From NCBI GenBank assembly GCA_919901875.1, contig CAKKQG010000040.1:17724-25610 (forward strand): a stretch of DNA of 7,887 nt, given 5' to 3'. The DNA is from Anaerolineales bacterium. Lineage in GTDB: Bacteria > Chloroflexota > Anaerolineae > Anaerolineales > VGOW01. Of the stretch, positions 7,231 to 7,887 are shown in pieces. The position numbers were made by a program, and so were the translations under genes. The notes beneath the pieces are model-generated. The model was not told the DNA's origin. It did no database searches and worked only from the letters and a program-made list of their open reading frames with translations. Positions within the stretch are counted from its first letter, which is position 1. The number at the start of each line of letters is the position of its first letter.

Positions 7231-7599
7231 ATCATCCACTATTTGCTCATGCCCTTCGGGGCAAGTGCCCAAAGTGTAATCGTAGAAGCCTTCGTCAAAT
7301 TGAAGCGGACCAACATCCCAACAATTTTTACAATAGATTTTTTTACAATCGTCGCAATAGAAGCCGACAAAGTCAGGATCGATTCGATCTGCGGCGTGAT
7401 AGTCACCGCGATTCAACGCTTCAAAAAGTGATACCGTCTCCGCCGAATGACCGAACTTGATAATGTCACCGATAAACCCCGCCCGCTCCAAACGTTTGTC
7501 TTTTTTCCACATCCCTTCGCCCTCACCCGCTTCGTACAACGTGATGCGGGCGACAATGGCGCGACAACGATCACAGTAAAGATCAACACTGTTTGACAT
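7228..7599 (-). CDS. Uncharacterised protein with four zinc-ligand pairs
   Basis: I do not recognise this 123-residue protein. Counting from ATG 7599, its cysteines form pairs C9-x2-C12, C82-x2-C85 and C90-x2-C93, and a C113-x3-H117 pair lies near the C terminus. The central C-x2-C-x4-C-x2-C core and the four-pair order resemble cross-brace zinc folds of the FYVE/treble-clef kind, which bind two zinc ions, but no FYVE lipid-binding motif is seen and the first gap (69 residues) is long. The middle is hydrophilic and contains GFIGDIIKFG. There is no signal peptide or membrane helix, so it is probably cytoplasmic. A TTG at 7608 could add three residues; neither start has a good Shine-Dalgarno. 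It is convergent with rpoC and shares its terminator, so the closeness need not mean a shared function. A zinc-ribbon binding nucleic acid or a protein partner is a guess. Confidence 0.8.
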   Translation of the reverse strand: MSNSVDLYCDRCRAIVARITLYEAGEGEGMWKKDKRLERAGFIGDIIKFGHSAETVSLFEALNRGDYHAADRIDPDFVGFYCDDCKKIYCKNCWDVGPLQFDEGFYDYTLGTCPEGHEQIVDD

Positions 7600-7613
7600 A
7601 ACGATCAAAACTA

Positions 7614-7697
7614 ATCACGAATGTCACGAATATACGAATTTAACGAATGAACAATTTTAAAAATTCGTGATATTCGCCCATTCGAGTCATTCGTGAT
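7614..7697. repeat. Inverted array of 8-9-nt repeats with ATTCG core
   Basis: The left arm (7614-7648) reads ATCACGAAT, GTCACGAAT, ATACGAAT, TTAACGAAT. The right arm (7663-7697) reads ATTCGTGAT, ATTCGCCC, ATTCGAGTC, ATTCGTGAT. Each arm has four units spaced 9, 9, 8, 9 (left) and 9, 8, 9, 9 (right), so the arms align as mirror images over 35 nt, with 28 of 35 positions complementary. A 14-nt A/T-rich spacer lies between. It fills most of the gap upstream of the zinc-protein gene, so it would be transcribed in a shared message or sit in that gene's promoter region. Confidence 0.85.
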
Positions 7698-7729
7698 GAA
7701 ATCACCTTGCCGCGCATAAGGTCAGCCGA

Positions 7730-7852
7730 TTAACGATCAAAGATCGCTTTGACGATCATGATGATCGCCATAATGATGATAAGCGCGATCAACAAACCGC
7801 CTACCGCGCCTAAAGGTAATGAGGGAAAGCCGCCACCGCCGAGAGAGATCAT
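7730..7852 (-). CDS. Small single-helix membrane protein (40 residues), unknown function
   Basis: The frame from ATG 7852 to TAA 7730 encodes 40 residues: a short N-terminal part with a run of four glycines (5-8) and FPSLPLG, then an uninterrupted hydrophobic helix from about 16 to 34 (AVGGLLIALIIIMAIIMIV), ending with the polar tail KAIFDR. The composition is that of a real one-pass membrane miniprotein. The Lys and Arg after the helix suggest a cytoplasmic C terminus by the positive-inside rule. Its ATG overlaps the TGA of an upstream frame as ATGA, the classic mark of translational coupling, which explains the weak Shine-Dalgarno. It might be a small subunit or regulator of whatever membrane or signalling protein precedes it. 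No family is recognised, and chance cannot be fully excluded at this length. Confidence 0.6.
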   Translation of the reverse strand: MISLGGGGFPSLPLGAVGGLLIALIIIMAIIMIVKAIFDR

Positions 7853-7887
7853 AATTTCGTCACTCGCATCGCCACATCACGATAATC
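7849..7887 (-). CDS. C-terminal end of an unidentified gene (partial)
   Basis: Reading in from the right edge on the minus strand, 12 codons (DYRDVAMRVTKL) lead to TGA at 7851-7849, which overlaps the ATG of the membrane miniprotein gene by 4 nt. The charged, helix-like sequence and the ATGA overlap suggest the end of a real upstream gene. The other frames give only IIVMWRCE before a stop, or an immediate stop. The product cannot be named from 12 residues. Confidence 0.45.
   Translation of the reverse strand, partial: DYRDVAMRVTKL

Noticed and set aside
7243..7431. 62-codon plus-strand open frame opposite the zinc protein gene
   Set aside because: The minus-strand frame has regular paired Cys motifs and is bounded by the terminator; the plus frame has no ribosome binding site or recognisable domain.
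7641..7718. 25-codon minus-strand frame beginning MRGKVISSRM between the membrane miniprotein and the zinc protein
   Set aside because: It is mostly translated repeat array, has no ribosome binding site, and stops within the array.

Overview
The window is a chromosomal housekeeping region. It most resembles a member of the Chloroflexota, possibly Anaerolineae-like. That placement is an inference from protein character: the gene order ffh, rpsP, KH-domain gene, rimM; an S16 protein with a long basic C-terminal tail; and a beta' subunit with a large charged helical insert near its N terminus and no trigger-loop insert. Three of the seven genes whose start can be placed use or probably use non-ATG starts or lack a Shine-Dalgarno sequence. 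No marker gene fixes the taxon.

Layout. Positions 25-2636 hold a co-directional cluster on the plus strand: ffh (SRP GTPase), rpsP (30S protein S16), a small KH RNA-binding protein (KhpA type) and rimM (30S maturation factor). ffh and rpsP are 11 nt apart and the KH gene and rimM overlap by 8 nt. The rpsP-KH gap (1791-1873) is filled by a degenerate array of 7-nt units in inverted arms, and the last unit contains the KH start codon. Positions 2637-2949 are a non-coding leader. It holds a good sigma70-type promoter, a terminator-like hairpin about 20 nt after the predicted transcription start, a second long hairpin between near-identical 13-nt direct repeats, a weaker second promoter, and the Shine-Dalgarno of rpoC. 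rpoC (2950-7182) encodes the full-length RNA polymerase beta' subunit. It stands alone, with no rpoB upstream. A symmetric hairpin at 7192-7224 terminates rpoC and probably also the convergent minus-strand gene.

Positions 7228-7887 read on the minus strand. The last codons of an unidentified gene overlap (ATGA) a 40-codon gene for a one-helix membrane miniprotein. A 35-nt-arm inverted array of 8-9-nt repeats follows, then a 123-residue protein of unknown function with four paired metal-ligand motifs.

The annotated genes serve protein targeting, 30S assembly and transcription. I see no defence system, mobile element, CRISPR array, tRNA or rRNA. The parts worth a second look are the rpoC leader, the two short-repeat inverted arrays, the zinc-binding orphan and the membrane miniprotein. 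Nothing here is clear evidence of a wholly new system.
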